From positions 744,001 through 808,000 of the forward strand of contig NZ_CP009279.1 in NCBI RefSeq assembly GCF_000758545.1: 64,000 nt of DNA. Direction: 5' to 3'. This stretch comes from Paenibacillus sp. FSL H7-0737 (GTDB lineage Bacteria > Bacillota > Bacilli > Paenibacillales > Paenibacillaceae). The notes under the pieces were generated by a model that was not told the origin of the DNA, did no database searches, and worked only from the letters and a program-made list of their open reading frames with translations. The position numbers and the translations under genes are program-made. This document shows, one piece after another, positions 56,601 to 64,000 of this stretch (the stretch's first letter is position 1; each line of letters opens with the position of its first letter).

Positions 56601-59600
56601 TCAGGGGTGCCGACTGGTGTAACGGCGACGGATGAAACGGCGATAAATGCCAACGATGGCAAATTGACGAACGTAACAACCGTGATGGAATACAAGAAGG
56701 GCACAGCAGGTGCATGGACGGATGTGTCAGGCACAACCGTGACAGGACTTATTCCGGACACATATTATGTGCGGACGAAAGCGACTTTGACAGCATTTGC
56801 GTCAGAAGCGAAGATCGTGACGGTGGCTACGTTCGTGCCAACGCTGGAATTAACACCGACAGCCATCATTGACTATGCGGCAGAGCAGTTGACAGGCTTG
56901 ACGCCAAGTGGCTTGTACACGGTAAATGGTACATCGGTTACGGCGACAGCAGATGGTAAGCTGGACATTAATAGTAGTTGGATAGGAACATCGCTAAGCA
57001 TCTTGAAGAAGGGCAACAGCTCGACGACAACGGATAGTGCGGCACAGACGCTAAGCATTCCGTCCCGTTTAGTAGCGCCGACTGGTGTGACAGCAACGGG
57101 TGAAACGGGAATGAACACAAACGATGGTACGCTCATCAATGTTACTACTGCAATGGAATACAAGAAAGGTACAGCAGGTGCATGGACAGATGTACCTGGT
57201 ACAAGCGTGACGGGGCTTACTCCAGACACGTATTATGTGCGGACGAAAGCAACAGCGACAGCATTTACCTCGGCTTCGGTGCAAGTGACGGTATCGGCAT
57301 TTACGAAAATACCAGAAGCGACGCCAGCGGCCATCATCGACTATGCTACTGAACAGTTGGCAGGCCTGACGCCAAGTGGCTCATACATGGTAAACGATAC
57401 AGCGATTACGGTGCCAGTAGATGGCAAGCTGGAAATTGATAGCAGCTGGTTGGGAACGTCACTGAGCATCCTTAAGAAAGGTGACGGTTCAACAACTACG
57501 GATAGTGCGGTACAGACGTTAAGCATTCCATCTCGTGCAGCGGCTCCGGTAGGTGTGACTGTCACGGATGTGACGTACAATGGGGCTAATAATGGCACCA
57601 TTCAGAATCTGACAGTCCAAATGGAATACAAAATAGGCAGCACTGGTCTTTGGACAGAAGTTACAGACACAATGATTACTGACCTTGCGCCGGACACGTA
57701 TTATGTTCGGGAAAAGGCAACGGCAACAGCATTCGCTTCTATTGCTGCTCAGGTTATCGTTCATGACTCGAATGCGGTCATCCCGTCCGCGCCTGAAGTC
57801 ACGGCTGATGATCAGAACAATACGATTGTTGGTCTGGACACAAGTATGGAATTTTCTGTGGACGATGGACCATATGTACGGTACGACGGAACCAACTTGC
57901 CGGATTTGAGTGGTGAGCACATCGTTAAGGTACGTGTGGTAGCTAGCGGGTCCGTTCCGGCGGGACCGGCAACTACGCTGACCTTTACAATTAATATGCT
58001 TAACCCTGCGGGTGGCTTGAACGTGATTGCCATCGATCCAAGTGGCTCGGCAAATAACGGCTATACGCAAATCACCGTTACGCCTGCACTGGCTGAAGGA
58101 CATAAGCTCTTTTATAAGAACTTTGGCGCTGGTAGCATCGTCGTACCAAATGTGGGAGATGTCCTGACTGGATACATGCTTGTAGGCATTGAGGGATTGG
58201 TTCCTGCGGCCAATGGGGATACGATTGGGATTGCAGAGCTAGATGCTGACGGCAAAGTGGTGAAATACGGTAGTGCAACAGCAGCTGTGGCGGCTGATAC
58301 CGTAACACCTGGTACTGATCCGGTCAGCCCAGGAACCGGAAGTAACTCGAATAGCGGAACAACCCCCGGTAATGCGAACACAGTTGTTACCGATGTGATC
58401 GTCCTTGTTAACGGTAAGGAAGAGAACGCAGGCAAAGCAACAACAACGGCCTTAGGGAACGTGGCAACAACTATTATCGTCGTCGACCCAGCTAAACTCC
58501 AAGCGAAGCTGAACGCGGAAGGGAATGGAGCAGTAGTTACCGTTCCGGTGACCCTGGATTCCAACATCATCGTCGCTGAGTTAAACGGTCAAATCATTAA
58601 GAACATGGAGAACGCATCGGCTACCCTTGTTTTTCAGACAAGCAAAGGTACTTATACTTTGCCAGCCGACGAAATCAACATTAGTGCGTTAGCTAAGAAA
58701 CTTGGAAATGGCTTGAAGCTGGAAGATATCATACTGAAGATTACGATCAGTGAGACCTCACCATCTATGAACCAAGTAGTGACAGGTGCTGCAAGCAGTG
58801 GTGGATTCACACTTGTTGCACCGTCACTAGATTTCACTGTTACCGCTACTTACGGTACATCGACAGTGGAAGTGAGTCAGTTCAATGCTTACGTAGAGCG
58901 GATAGTGACACTTCCAGGTGGTATTGATCCGAATCGGATTACGACTGGAGTCGTTGTGGAGCCAGATGGCACAGTGCGCCATGTACCGACTAGATTCGTT
59001 CTGAAGGAGGGCAAATACTACGCAGTTATTAAAAGTGTGACGAATAGCTCGTATTCGGTGATCTGGCATCCACTGACTTTTGCGGATGTGGAGAATCATT
59101 GGGCGAAGGATGCTGTGAACGATATGGGATCTCGTCTAGTAATTAATGGGGTGAACAAAACGACGTTTAACCCGAATGCAGATATTACCCGGGCTGAGTT
59201 CGCAGCGATCATCGTGCGCGGTCTGGGACTGAAGCTTGGGGAAGGGAAGACAGCATTTGCGGATCTGCCAGCGAATAGCTGGTATGCAGGAGCGATTGAA
59301 ACGGCATCCGAGTACGGTCTGATCACTGGTTTTGAGGACGGGACATTCCAGCCGGATGCTCCAATAACTCGCGAGCAAGCCATGAACATTATCGCCAAAG
59401 CGATGAAGTTAACTAGCCTTGCGGACCAGACTGGAACAGTGGATGCGACAAGCGTACTTGCTACCTTTACAGATGCAGGCAACATAGGTGTCTGGGCTAA
59501 GGATAGTTTGGCGCTTGCAGCCAAAGCTGGTTTGATCAGCGGCCGTGGCGATAATAAGCTGGAGGCAAAGGCGAATGTCACCCGCGCGGAAGTGGCAGTT

Positions 59601-59642
59601 CTGATTCAGCGGCTGTTGCAGAAGTCGGGGCTTATTGATTAG
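53640..59642 (+). CDS. Giant SLH-domain surface protein with six 156-residue repeats
   Basis: 2000 residues from the ATG at 53640, behind AAGGAGG; the ATG at 53610 precedes the ribosome site. Signal peptide to about residue 28 (ISLRAYA). Residues about 30-445 form an N-terminal domain with beta-propeller-like blades (ADGSTAVVLN, ELSDGNIAFSWQ, TLNNGNFMFSQ). Six tandem repeats follow from residue 450 to about 1380, one per 468 bases. After Ig-like and linker regions (Ser/Gly/Pro/Asn-rich near 1560-1580), three SLH domains from about 1814 (FADVENHWAKDAV, FADLPANSWYAGAIE, FTDAGNIGVWAKDSL) bind pyruvylated wall polysaccharide. The protein sits on the cell surface. Adhesin or structural role is inferred. 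Closed by a terminator at 59664-59697. Confidence 0.9.
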   Translation: MLKKLGKIGLAFILVIGLLPMISLRAYAAIPSFTKTVDFPIQPPVTNASGKNVSDVDVLPDGSTAVVLNTFAYQGNSYVYSYFLKIFDRTGALRSDVDLSSLMDTYYKMIDVNMLALRDGRILITYHKSDSGDNNLQLGTVRESTPNAYFMVLNQSGQKVVGQTQINTYSAASTPALTRFVSITELSDGNIAFSWQRNDNISTATRVFTVEGNPVSGETLLVSHNASMSNVSAGDGVYMVAYNSGVGPQTDTVYLKIFSNSGTLLNTINKGIRTDEKQLFLSTLNNGNFMFSQYNYRNDSSTVSLYDKNGTSKGDFTVSGSLGESSAAIYRDGANPGFVTVSTDPTSTNAINDAYNNFKEWSGTQYAYLNYYDNDGNLVFTSDQPVDSAPVAMQGFNEATWMYAVEYYPSFKLYPTFGDKLVLVTTDNTDADHYRITAKIFETGAPAPAAIIDYAAEQLTGLTPNSAYSVNNGTAVTVTADGKLAIDSSWLGTSVSIVKKGDGSSTTDSPAQTLTIPFRPGAPTGVTATNETAISANDGTLTNVTTAMEYKKGVAGTWTNISGATVTRLDPDMYYVRTKATVTAFASEAKSVTVATFVATPEVTPAAIIDYTAEQLTGLVPNGSYTVNGTAVTATTDGKLAINSGWLDTSLSIVKKGNASTTLDSAAQTLSIPPRAEAPTGVIATDETEISANNGTLTNVTTEMEFKKGTAGVWTSVAGVTVTGLFPDTYYVRTKATTTAFASEAKIVTVATFVPTPEAAPVATIDYAAEQLTGLTASGSYTVNGASLTATADGKLAIDSSWLGTSLSLVKKGNSSTTTDSAAQTLSIPIRPGAPIGITATDETAINANNGTLTNVTTEMEYKKGAAGAWKEVTGVTVTGLTPDTYHVRTKATVAAFASASVQVAVVAFVATPEVAPTAVIDYSAEQLTGLTSNSSYTVNGDLVTATANGQLAIGNSWLGTSLSIVKKGNGSTTTDSAAQTLSIPSRSGVPTGVTATDETAINANDGKLTNVTTVMEYKKGTAGAWTDVSGTTVTGLIPDTYYVRTKATLTAFASEAKIVTVATFVPTLELTPTAIIDYAAEQLTGLTPSGLYTVNGTSVTATADGKLDINSSWIGTSLSILKKGNSSTTTDSAAQTLSIPSRLVAPTGVTATGETGMNTNDGTLINVTTAMEYKKGTAGAWTDVPGTSVTGLTPDTYYVRTKATATAFTSASVQVTVSAFTKIPEATPAAIIDYATEQLAGLTPSGSYMVNDTAITVPVDGKLEIDSSWLGTSLSILKKGDGSTTTDSAVQTLSIPSRAAAPVGVTVTDVTYNGANNGTIQNLTVQMEYKIGSTGLWTEVTDTMITDLAPDTYYVREKATATAFASIAAQVIVHDSNAVIPSAPEVTADDQNNTIVGLDTSMEFSVDDGPYVRYDGTNLPDLSGEHIVKVRVVASGSVPAGPATTLTFTINMLNPAGGLNVIAIDPSGSANNGYTQITVTPALAEGHKLFYKNFGAGSIVVPNVGDVLTGYMLVGIEGLVPAANGDTIGIAELDADGKVVKYGSATAAVAADTVTPGTDPVSPGTGSNSNSGTTPGNANTVVTDVIVLVNGKEENAGKATTTALGNVATTIIVVDPAKLQAKLNAEGNGAVVTVPVTLDSNIIVAELNGQIIKNMENASATLVFQTSKGTYTLPADEINISALAKKLGNGLKLEDIILKITISETSPSMNQVVTGAASSGGFTLVAPSLDFTVTATYGTSTVEVSQFNAYVERIVTLPGGIDPNRITTGVVVEPDGTVRHVPTRFVLKEGKYYAVIKSVTNSSYSVIWHPLTFADVENHWAKDAVNDMGSRLVINGVNKTTFNPNADITRAEFAAIIVRGLGLKLGEGKTAFADLPANSWYAGAIETASEYGLITGFEDGTFQPDAPITREQAMNIIAKAMKLTSLADQTGTVDATSVLATFTDAGNIGVWAKDSLALAAKAGLISGRGDNKLEAKANVTRAEVAVLIQRLLQKSGLID
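54987..57780 (+). repeat. Six tandem 468-bp coding repeats
   Basis: Each unit starts with the codons for AIIDYAAEQLTGL: 54987, 55458 (471 bases, one extra codon), 55926, 56394, 56862 and 57330. Unit text includes SSWLGTSLSIVKKG, then TLTNVTTAMEYKKGTAGAWT and PDTYYVRTKAT. The high sequence identity gives repeated antisense open frames of 118 codons at the same 468-base spacing. Suits copy-number change by recombination. Confidence 0.95.
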
Positions 59643-59663
59643 ATCATGATGAAAAATGGAGAG

Positions 59664-59697
59664 GCGGATTCAGCTTAGGGCTGAATTCGCTTTTTTT
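59664..59697 (+). terminator. Rho-independent terminator after SLH gene
   Basis: GCGGATTCAGC (59664-59674) pairs with GCTGAATTCGC (59680-59690), T run to 59697. Confidence 0.9.
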
Positions 59698-59741
59698 GTT
59701 GTTTGGTTGATATAGTTTTCAATTTATTTTTTTGGGGTTTT

Positions 59742-59777
59742 ATAACATTTTGTTTTATATTCAAAACAAAATGTTAT
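59742..59777. promoter_or_regulatory. Inverted repeat, likely operator of the HTH gene
   Basis: ATAACATTTTGTTTT (59742-59756) and AAAACAAAATGTTAT (59763-59777) are exact complements. A partial third copy TTACATTTTGTGTG overlaps the -35 box at 59784. The position just upstream of the promoter fits autoregulation by the HTH protein. Confidence 0.6.
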
Positions 59778-59783
59778 GTTAAC

Positions 59784-59812
59784 TTTACATTTTGTGTGCT
59801 TCGTATTACAAT
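59784..59812 (+). promoter_or_regulatory. Sigma-A promoter of the HTH operon
   Basis: TTTACA (59784-59789), 17-base spacer, TACAAT (59807-59812). Confidence 0.7.
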
Positions 59813-59835
59813 GAATTCGAAGGGGGTTCCTATAT

Positions 59836-60081
59836 ATGTATTATTTTGGAATAGTGAAAAACAAGGTATATTTACTACGAGCCGAGAAGAGGTGGTCACA
59901 GACCGAGTTAGCTAAAGAACTAGGTGTAACAAGACAAACTATTGCTGCGATTGAAAATAACAAATTCATTCCTTCGCTGGAGCTTGCATTTTCCATAGCA
60001 TATATATTCCAAAAGGATCTTAATGACGTATTTAATTTTGAGCCTTATGAGGAAGATGAGGGGGGTAACAAAGATGAGTAG
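59836..60081 (+). CDS. XRE-family helix-turn-helix regulator (YgzD/DUF2178-associated type)
   Basis: 81 residues with an HTH_3 domain: VYLLRAEKRWSQTELAKELG-VTRQTIAAIENNKFIPSLELAF. The acidic tail is EPYEEDEGGNKDE. AAGGGGG precedes the ATG; a GTG 18 bases later is an alternative that matches the usual start of the family (VKNKVYLLRAE). The stop overlaps the following membrane protein gene, as in the common pairs of small HTH regulator plus membrane protein. It probably represses its own operon through the inverted repeat at 59742-59777. Confidence 0.85.
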   Translation: MYYFGIVKNKVYLLRAEKRWSQTELAKELGVTRQTIAAIENNKFIPSLELAFSIAYIFQKDLNDVFNFEPYEEDEGGNKDE

Positions 60082-60352
60082 CTTGATAGCGGTGATTATT
60101 ATGTTGGGCATGCTAATAAATCTCATATTTCTTATCAGAGAAGGAAAAGATGAGAGATGGAACATTATTACAAATAGACCGCTTAATTATGCTTTTTCTT
60201 TGCTTTTTATAGGCTACACTAGTATCACATTAATTGATACCAGGTATAAGTTTAGCGTATCTACTTTTAAAATGGTCTATGATTACCTTTTTGTTGGTGC
60301 ACTTGTAGTCTACATTGTTCTTCTGATTATAGAGAGAAGACGGTTATCTTAG
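60074..60352 (+). CDS. Small membrane protein partnered with HTH regulator
   Basis: 92 residues from the ATG at 60074, which overlaps the end of the HTH gene and follows GAGGGGGG. Three hydrophobic helices: about 3-19 (LIAVIIMLGMLINLIFL), 37-54 (AFSLLFIGYTSITLI) and 67-86 (YDYLFVGALVVYIVLLII). The tail is basic (ERRRLS). It resembles the DUF2178-type membrane partners of small HTH proteins, but the family call is tentative. Role unknown; coupling to the regulator suggests a membrane sensor or a gene regulated by it. Confidence 0.7.
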   Translation: MSSLIAVIIMLGMLINLIFLIREGKDERWNIITNRPLNYAFSLLFIGYTSITLIDTRYKFSVSTFKMVYDYLFVGALVVYIVLLIIERRRLS

Positions 60353-60377
60353 GTGAGGTGAATACGTCCCTCCAAAA

Positions 60378-60713
60378 ATGAAATCGACTCATTATCTACT
60401 AGTTGATCTACTGGATCGCTCGAATCATTTGAGCCCACTTATTCTTATAAATCAAAGTCACTATTATCACTCATCAAGTATTAATGGTAACTCATCTTCA
60501 AGCTGTAACAGTAGTTACGATTCATAAAGTTATGCTAGTGGTTCTTCTTCGTATTGTCAGACACATAAGGAATTAGAAGGAAAGAATACGAAGGTGAACT
60601 CTGTGGAACAACCTATGTTTGAGATCGAAATACTTAAAGGTGAAATAGAAAGCTTTACAACACAATTTGATGATTTGGGAAAGTGCTTAAGAAGTTGGTT
60701 GCTTGATCGGTAA
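60378..60713 (+). pseudogene. Small gene interrupted by an in-frame TAA
   Basis: From ATG 60378 the frame reads MKSTHYLLVDLLDRSNHLSP to a Ser/Asn/Tyr-rich stretch and TAA at 60525-60527. The same frame then continues without stop for 61 codons (SYASGSSSYCQTHKELEGKN, then FEIEILKGEIESFTTQFDDL) to TAA at 60711. Both halves have the same composition, so it was probably one 111-codon gene. No strong ribosome site. Not recognised. Confidence 0.45.
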
Positions 60714-60750
60714 TCCTATCTTTCTATGGTAAGATACCGGATATTTCAGA

Positions 60751-61149
60751 ATGGGTTGTGTCCAAGGGATGACGAAACAAGAGATAACAGGGATTGGATT
60801 CGAGAGTTTTGGGATTGGGCAATTTTTTGAATTCCACATGTATTCGAATGGTAAACTTGAATTTGAGGGTGTACATATCAGTCGTGAATTGAATGGGAAA
60901 TATGAAGGTTTTATTCATCCAAAGAAAGTACTGAAATTGCTTGCTCATATTGAAAGGCAACGGTTTGATGATCTTAATTATGATAGACCAATTTATGGCG
61001 TTGATTGTGAAATTGCAACTATTACCGTTCACAGGGGCACGTGGACAAAGAAGGCTAGAGTGGTTATTGGGGTTGAGCCACCTGAGCTGAGGGCTATTAC
61101 TAGATTAATTTTGTGGCTGTTCGATCAAAGTAAATTGACTAAGGTTTAA
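60751..61149 (+). CDS. Hypothetical protein, DUF6438-like
   Basis: 132 residues (126 if the ATG at 60769 is used; neither start has a strong ribosome site). The centre FFEFHMYSNGKLEFEGVHIS followed by GKYEGFIHPKKVLKLLAHIE resembles proteins of the DUF6438 type, where a short beta sheet reads 'S-x-G-x-x-x-F-E-G'. The C-terminal part (CEIATITVHRGTWTKKARVV, then ITRLILWLFDQ) fits the same fold. No catalytic residues known. Followed by a bidirectional hairpin at 61236-61277. Confidence 0.5.
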   Translation: MGCVQGMTKQEITGIGFESFGIGQFFEFHMYSNGKLEFEGVHISRELNGKYEGFIHPKKVLKLLAHIERQRFDDLNYDRPIYGVDCEIATITVHRGTWTKKARVVIGVEPPELRAITRLILWLFDQSKLTKV

Positions 61150-61235
61150 TGGAATTTATTGCCCGGTATATAGTTTCTCATCTTATCATCCGGAGCGTTC
61201 TTCATGAGAACATAAATCTATTGTGAAATATTTGT

Positions 61236-61277
61236 AAAAAAAGCATCCTCCAAAAAATGAGAGAATGCAATTTTTTT
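61236..61277. terminator. Bidirectional terminator between convergent genes
   Basis: A7, then GCATCCTC (61243-61250) pairing with GAGAATGC (61261-61268) with one mismatch, then T7 (61271-61277). Ends both the small plus-strand gene and the minus-strand helicase gene. Confidence 0.7.
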
Positions 61278-61351
61278 GCGGCTATACGTTTTAGAATTCA
61301 TAATTATGAAATTGTTCAGTCATTTGGCGGAATTTATTGAACTAGCATACT

Positions 61352-64000
61352 CTAATTAAAACTCCGAGTTAAATACCCATACAATTTACTCTCCACCGAA
61401 TGCTCCAATACCAAATCCATATGCACAACCGATATGGAAGTATCATTCTTGTCAACCATAGACGCCTGAACAGCACTTTCTTGATCAGGATGTGCTTTAC
61501 CCAGATAATAAAACTCCGTTCCGTCCGCATCGTCTTTTTTCACAAATACATGAAGGTCGATGTTTCGTTGGTCTGCCTCAAGTATCGTTCTAACCTCATC
61601 GGATTCAAGGGTTCGTCTACTTCTTGTGGACCACTTCAGAATCTCTGGACTCACAAATTCCTCCTGATAGTTCGTACTTGCTTCGACCTCGTCATGCTTG
61701 TGATACGTTACAAAGATCGGGCAGGTCTGGTGCTTCGTCTTGTATCCGTACATGGTAGAGCTTTCGTCGCTATGCCAATTCAATAATTTGCAGGTATCTT
61801 TGCGGGAGTATTTTTGATACAGAGTCAGTGGCTCGCTGCATACATACTGCTCATTTTTGTGAATTGCGGTTTGAACAATATCTGTGATTATTTCTCTAAA
61901 ATAAGCGTTGTTCTGTAAGGACTGTGCCATCTTCGGATGAAATGCAAAATTCTGATCTGCAATGAACTCTACGATAGCGGCATTACCATATTTCTTCCTC
62001 ATCGCTTCAGTGAAAAAAGACAAGTCGAGAATACGTTTTGCTGAATCGATCGTTTCGGAATCTGTTGAGCAACCACTTTCTTGCAGGGCATTTATGTATT
62101 CTTCATATGTAACCTGATCATTTACTAATAGTAGCTTTAACAGTAGGATCTCATGTTTGCGTTTTCCATTAAGAATCTCGGCGGACATCATCATTATAAT
62201 CATTTTCTCTTGTTCGGATAGATGTGGCACGGTTTCATTGATTCTCTGCAAAAAGTGATAATAGCTAAAGTGTTCCTCAGTAAAGATCAGTGGATCGATC
62301 GAATCGTTGTCAAGGAAATCGATTAATCGGGGGATTCGATTCAACCTATTTTTGAGTTGGAAATATTCTTCTCTAAGAATTTTAAGCGCTGTTAAATTGC
62401 TGTTGCTAATCGAGCGGTAAATTTGTTGCCTTGCAATCTCTTCGAAATTGATTGTTGAGACGCCTTTAATATAACTGGTGTCCTTCATATGACGACGGAT
62501 ATTGTCCTTGTTCTGCGACCTATCTCCGGAGAGGGCTACCGGAATCAAATAGTTGTTCTTGTAGTTACCTATAAAGTCGATGATAGTGACGAACTCTTTA
62601 TCCGAGTGTTTACGAAGACCGCGTCCTAACTGCTGAACAAATACAATGCTAGATTGGGTTTGACGCAGCATTACGACCTGGTTAATACAAGGAATATCGA
62701 TACCTTCGTTAAAAATGTCTACCGTTAGAATATAGTCGAGATTTCCCGCTTCAAGATCTGTTACACACTGCATACGGACTTCCTGAGAGTCATCTCCTGT
62801 TAATGCTTTTGTGCGATAACCCCTTGCATTTAACATGCGGGATAGCTCTAAGGTTTCTTCTTTACGACTACAAAAGATTAATCCTTTTACCGTTTCGCCG
62901 GAGTGTCCGTAATATTCCATTTTCTCGATTAGGTAAGAAACCCTTTCGTTCGTAACCAATTGAGAGAGCATCGTTGTATCGTCGATCATTCGGTCGTTGT
63001 ATTCAAAGTCAGTGACGCCAAAATAGTGAAATGGACACAGCATATCTTCTTCCAAAGCTTCCTGCAGACGAATCTCGTAGGCAATATTATAGTCGAATAA
63101 CTCGTAGATATTAAAGTCATCCGTTCGTTCTGGAGTTGCAGTCATGCCAAGCAGGAATTTTGGTTTAAAATGCTCAATAACTTTAAGATAAGAATTGGCT
63201 CCAGCTTTGTGGACTTCGTCAATCAATATGTAGTCAAATACCTTAGGATCAAAATTTGCTAAAGTTAATTCTTTAGAAATCGTCTGGATGGTGGCAAAAA
63301 GGTATTTCGCATTTGTATCTCTACTGTTACCGGATAAAATACCGTAGTCGCTATCTCTTCCCCCCATAATTCGTTGATAATCAGTCATAGCCTTGTGCAA
63401 AATTTGTTCTCGATGTGCAATAAATAGCATTCGACTTGGTGCGAAGTTCTTTGCGTCAAAAGCAGAGAGATAGGTTTTTCCTGTTCCTGTTGCCGAAATA
63501 ACCAATCCTCGATGTGCTCCGGTGCTGCGAAGAGCTTGCAAATTCTTTAGTGCACTTAGCTGCATTTTATTGGGTGAAATTGTACTAAAGACAGTTTGCG
63601 GGATCGCTTCAGGAATCAAGGGTAGCGTCAATTGATGGTTATGGTTTGCTTTTTGAACCCCATCATAGAGAACTTGATAAGCTTCGATCCATCTATCCGT
63701 CAGTGGGACAGCAGTTTCCCATACTTTTTCGAATTCATTATGAAACTGCCCCAGTAGACCCCCGTGCTTAAAAGAGGTTAGCTTCACATTCCATTCATAG
63801 TTGGCTTTTAATGCAGCAGCGGTCAGGTTGGAGCTTCCCATAATGATAGTGGAATGATCTTCATGCTCAAAAACGTATCCTTTGGCATGAAATCCACTTA
63901 GATCCGTCAAGCGCACGCTAACATTTGTGATTTTTAGTAGCTCTTTATAGATTTTGGGTTGATTGAAGTTCAGATAATTTGAGGTTAGGATTTTGCCTGT
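61352..64000 (-). CDS. PLD-helicase-DUF3427 protein, 5' end outside window
   Basis: At least 882 residues; the frame is open to the window edge, so the N-terminus is missing and the GTG at 63916 is internal. Visible order: end of a phospholipase D-like domain with HAKGYVF and IIMGSSNLTAAAL (HKD-type motif); SF2 helicase with Walker A ATGTGKTYLS, DEVH box in IDEVHKAG, TATPERTDD, and QLGRGLRKHSD (motif VI); then a helical region and DUF3427 at the C-terminus (ending VLEHSVESKLYGYLTRSFN). Proteins with this order are common in defence-rich regions and combine a nuclease-like PLD domain with DNA translocation. No function is established. Codon use resembles neighbours. Confidence 0.88.
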   Translation of the reverse strand, partial: TGKILTSNYLNFNQPKIYKELLKITNVSVRLTDLSGFHAKGYVFEHEDHSTIIMGSSNLTAAALKANYEWNVKLTSFKHGGLLGQFHNEFEKVWETAVPLTDRWIEAYQVLYDGVQKANHNHQLTLPLIPEAIPQTVFSTISPNKMQLSALKNLQALRSTGAHRGLVISATGTGKTYLSAFDAKNFAPSRMLFIAHREQILHKAMTDYQRIMGGRDSDYGILSGNSRDTNAKYLFATIQTISKELTLANFDPKVFDYILIDEVHKAGANSYLKVIEHFKPKFLLGMTATPERTDDFNIYELFDYNIAYEIRLQEALEEDMLCPFHYFGVTDFEYNDRMIDDTTMLSQLVTNERVSYLIEKMEYYGHSGETVKGLIFCSRKEETLELSRMLNARGYRTKALTGDDSQEVRMQCVTDLEAGNLDYILTVDIFNEGIDIPCINQVVMLRQTQSSIVFVQQLGRGLRKHSDKEFVTIIDFIGNYKNNYLIPVALSGDRSQNKDNIRRHMKDTSYIKGVSTINFEEIARQQIYRSISNSNLTALKILREEYFQLKNRLNRIPRLIDFLDNDSIDPLIFTEEHFSYYHFLQRINETVPHLSEQEKMIIMMMSAEILNGKRKHEILLLKLLLVNDQVTYEEYINALQESGCSTDSETIDSAKRILDLSFFTEAMRKKYGNAAIVEFIADQNFAFHPKMAQSLQNNAYFREIITDIVQTAIHKNEQYVCSEPLTLYQKYSRKDTCKLLNWHSDESSTMYGYKTKHQTCPIFVTYHKHDEVEASTNYQEEFVSPEILKWSTRSRRTLESDEVRTILEADQRNIDLHVFVKKDDADGTEFYYLGKAHPDQESAVQASMVDKNDTSISVVHMDLVLEHSVESKLYGYLTRSFN

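Noticed and set aside
55040..57601. Repeated antisense ORFs of 105-118 codons
   Set aside because: Exact shadows of the 468-bp repeats of the SLH gene.

Overview
The window looks like a chromosomal segment of a Paenibacillus-type bacterium (Bacillota, Paenibacillaceae). The evidence is the strong AGGAGG-type ribosome binding sites, a very large exported protein ending in S-layer homology (SLH) domains, a YesM/YesN two-component pair, a DUF4855/discoidin secreted protein, and the Bacillus-like neighbour pair dgkB-rlmCD. No rRNA, intact tRNA or CRISPR array was seen.

1-16.3 kb is ordinary core genome: a TPR protein cut by the window edge, threonine dehydratase (ilvA), small membrane and secreted proteins, an alpha/beta hydrolase, a DODA-type dioxygenase, a DUF3048 lipoprotein (YerB-like), the DUF47/Pit phosphate uptake pair, CorA, a YqfQ-like protein, the TrpR-like YerC, a CbiX/SirB-type chelatase, a diacylglycerol kinase and the 23S rRNA methyltransferase RlmCD. 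Between pit and corA lies a gene-free repeat island: 13 units of a 51-bp tandem repeat in two sequence families that keep one phase, then 36 perfect copies of a telomere-like AACCC pentamer.

16.3-42.2 kb is an AT-rich integrated island placed directly behind rlmCD. Its left half is a mobile module read leftward: tyrosine integrase, excisionase-like proteins, a P4-type primase-helicase, unknown proteins and a RadC-like protein. Several of these genes are broken by in-frame stops or frameshifts. Its right half is an intact cargo read rightward: a complete type 3 BREX phage-defence operon (brxF, brxC, pglX, pglZ, brxA, brxHII and a small extra gene), followed by a separate 960-residue protein that joins an N-terminal SIR2 domain to a dynamin-like P-loop GTPase core and a helical C-terminus. 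This SIR2-GTPase fusion is the best candidate in the window for a poorly described defence effector. The right edge holds an imperfect direct repeat of sequence found behind rlmCD, an exact inverted 20-bp copy of the rlmCD 3' end, and a broken 3' end of a second rlmCD-like gene. The integration site therefore appears to be rlmCD-related and reworked more than once.

42.2-64 kb returns to chromosome: an FMN/FAD reductase lipoprotein divergent from a YesM/YesN pair, a large DUF4855 exported protein, an SF0329-family protein, a two-gene SCIFF ranthipeptide locus (49-residue six-cysteine precursor plus radical SAM maturase, separated by a terminator), a 2000-residue SLH protein with six 156-residue tandem repeats, an HTH/membrane-protein operon with a clear promoter and inverted repeat, an interrupted gene, and a PLD-helicase-DUF3427 protein running off the right edge.
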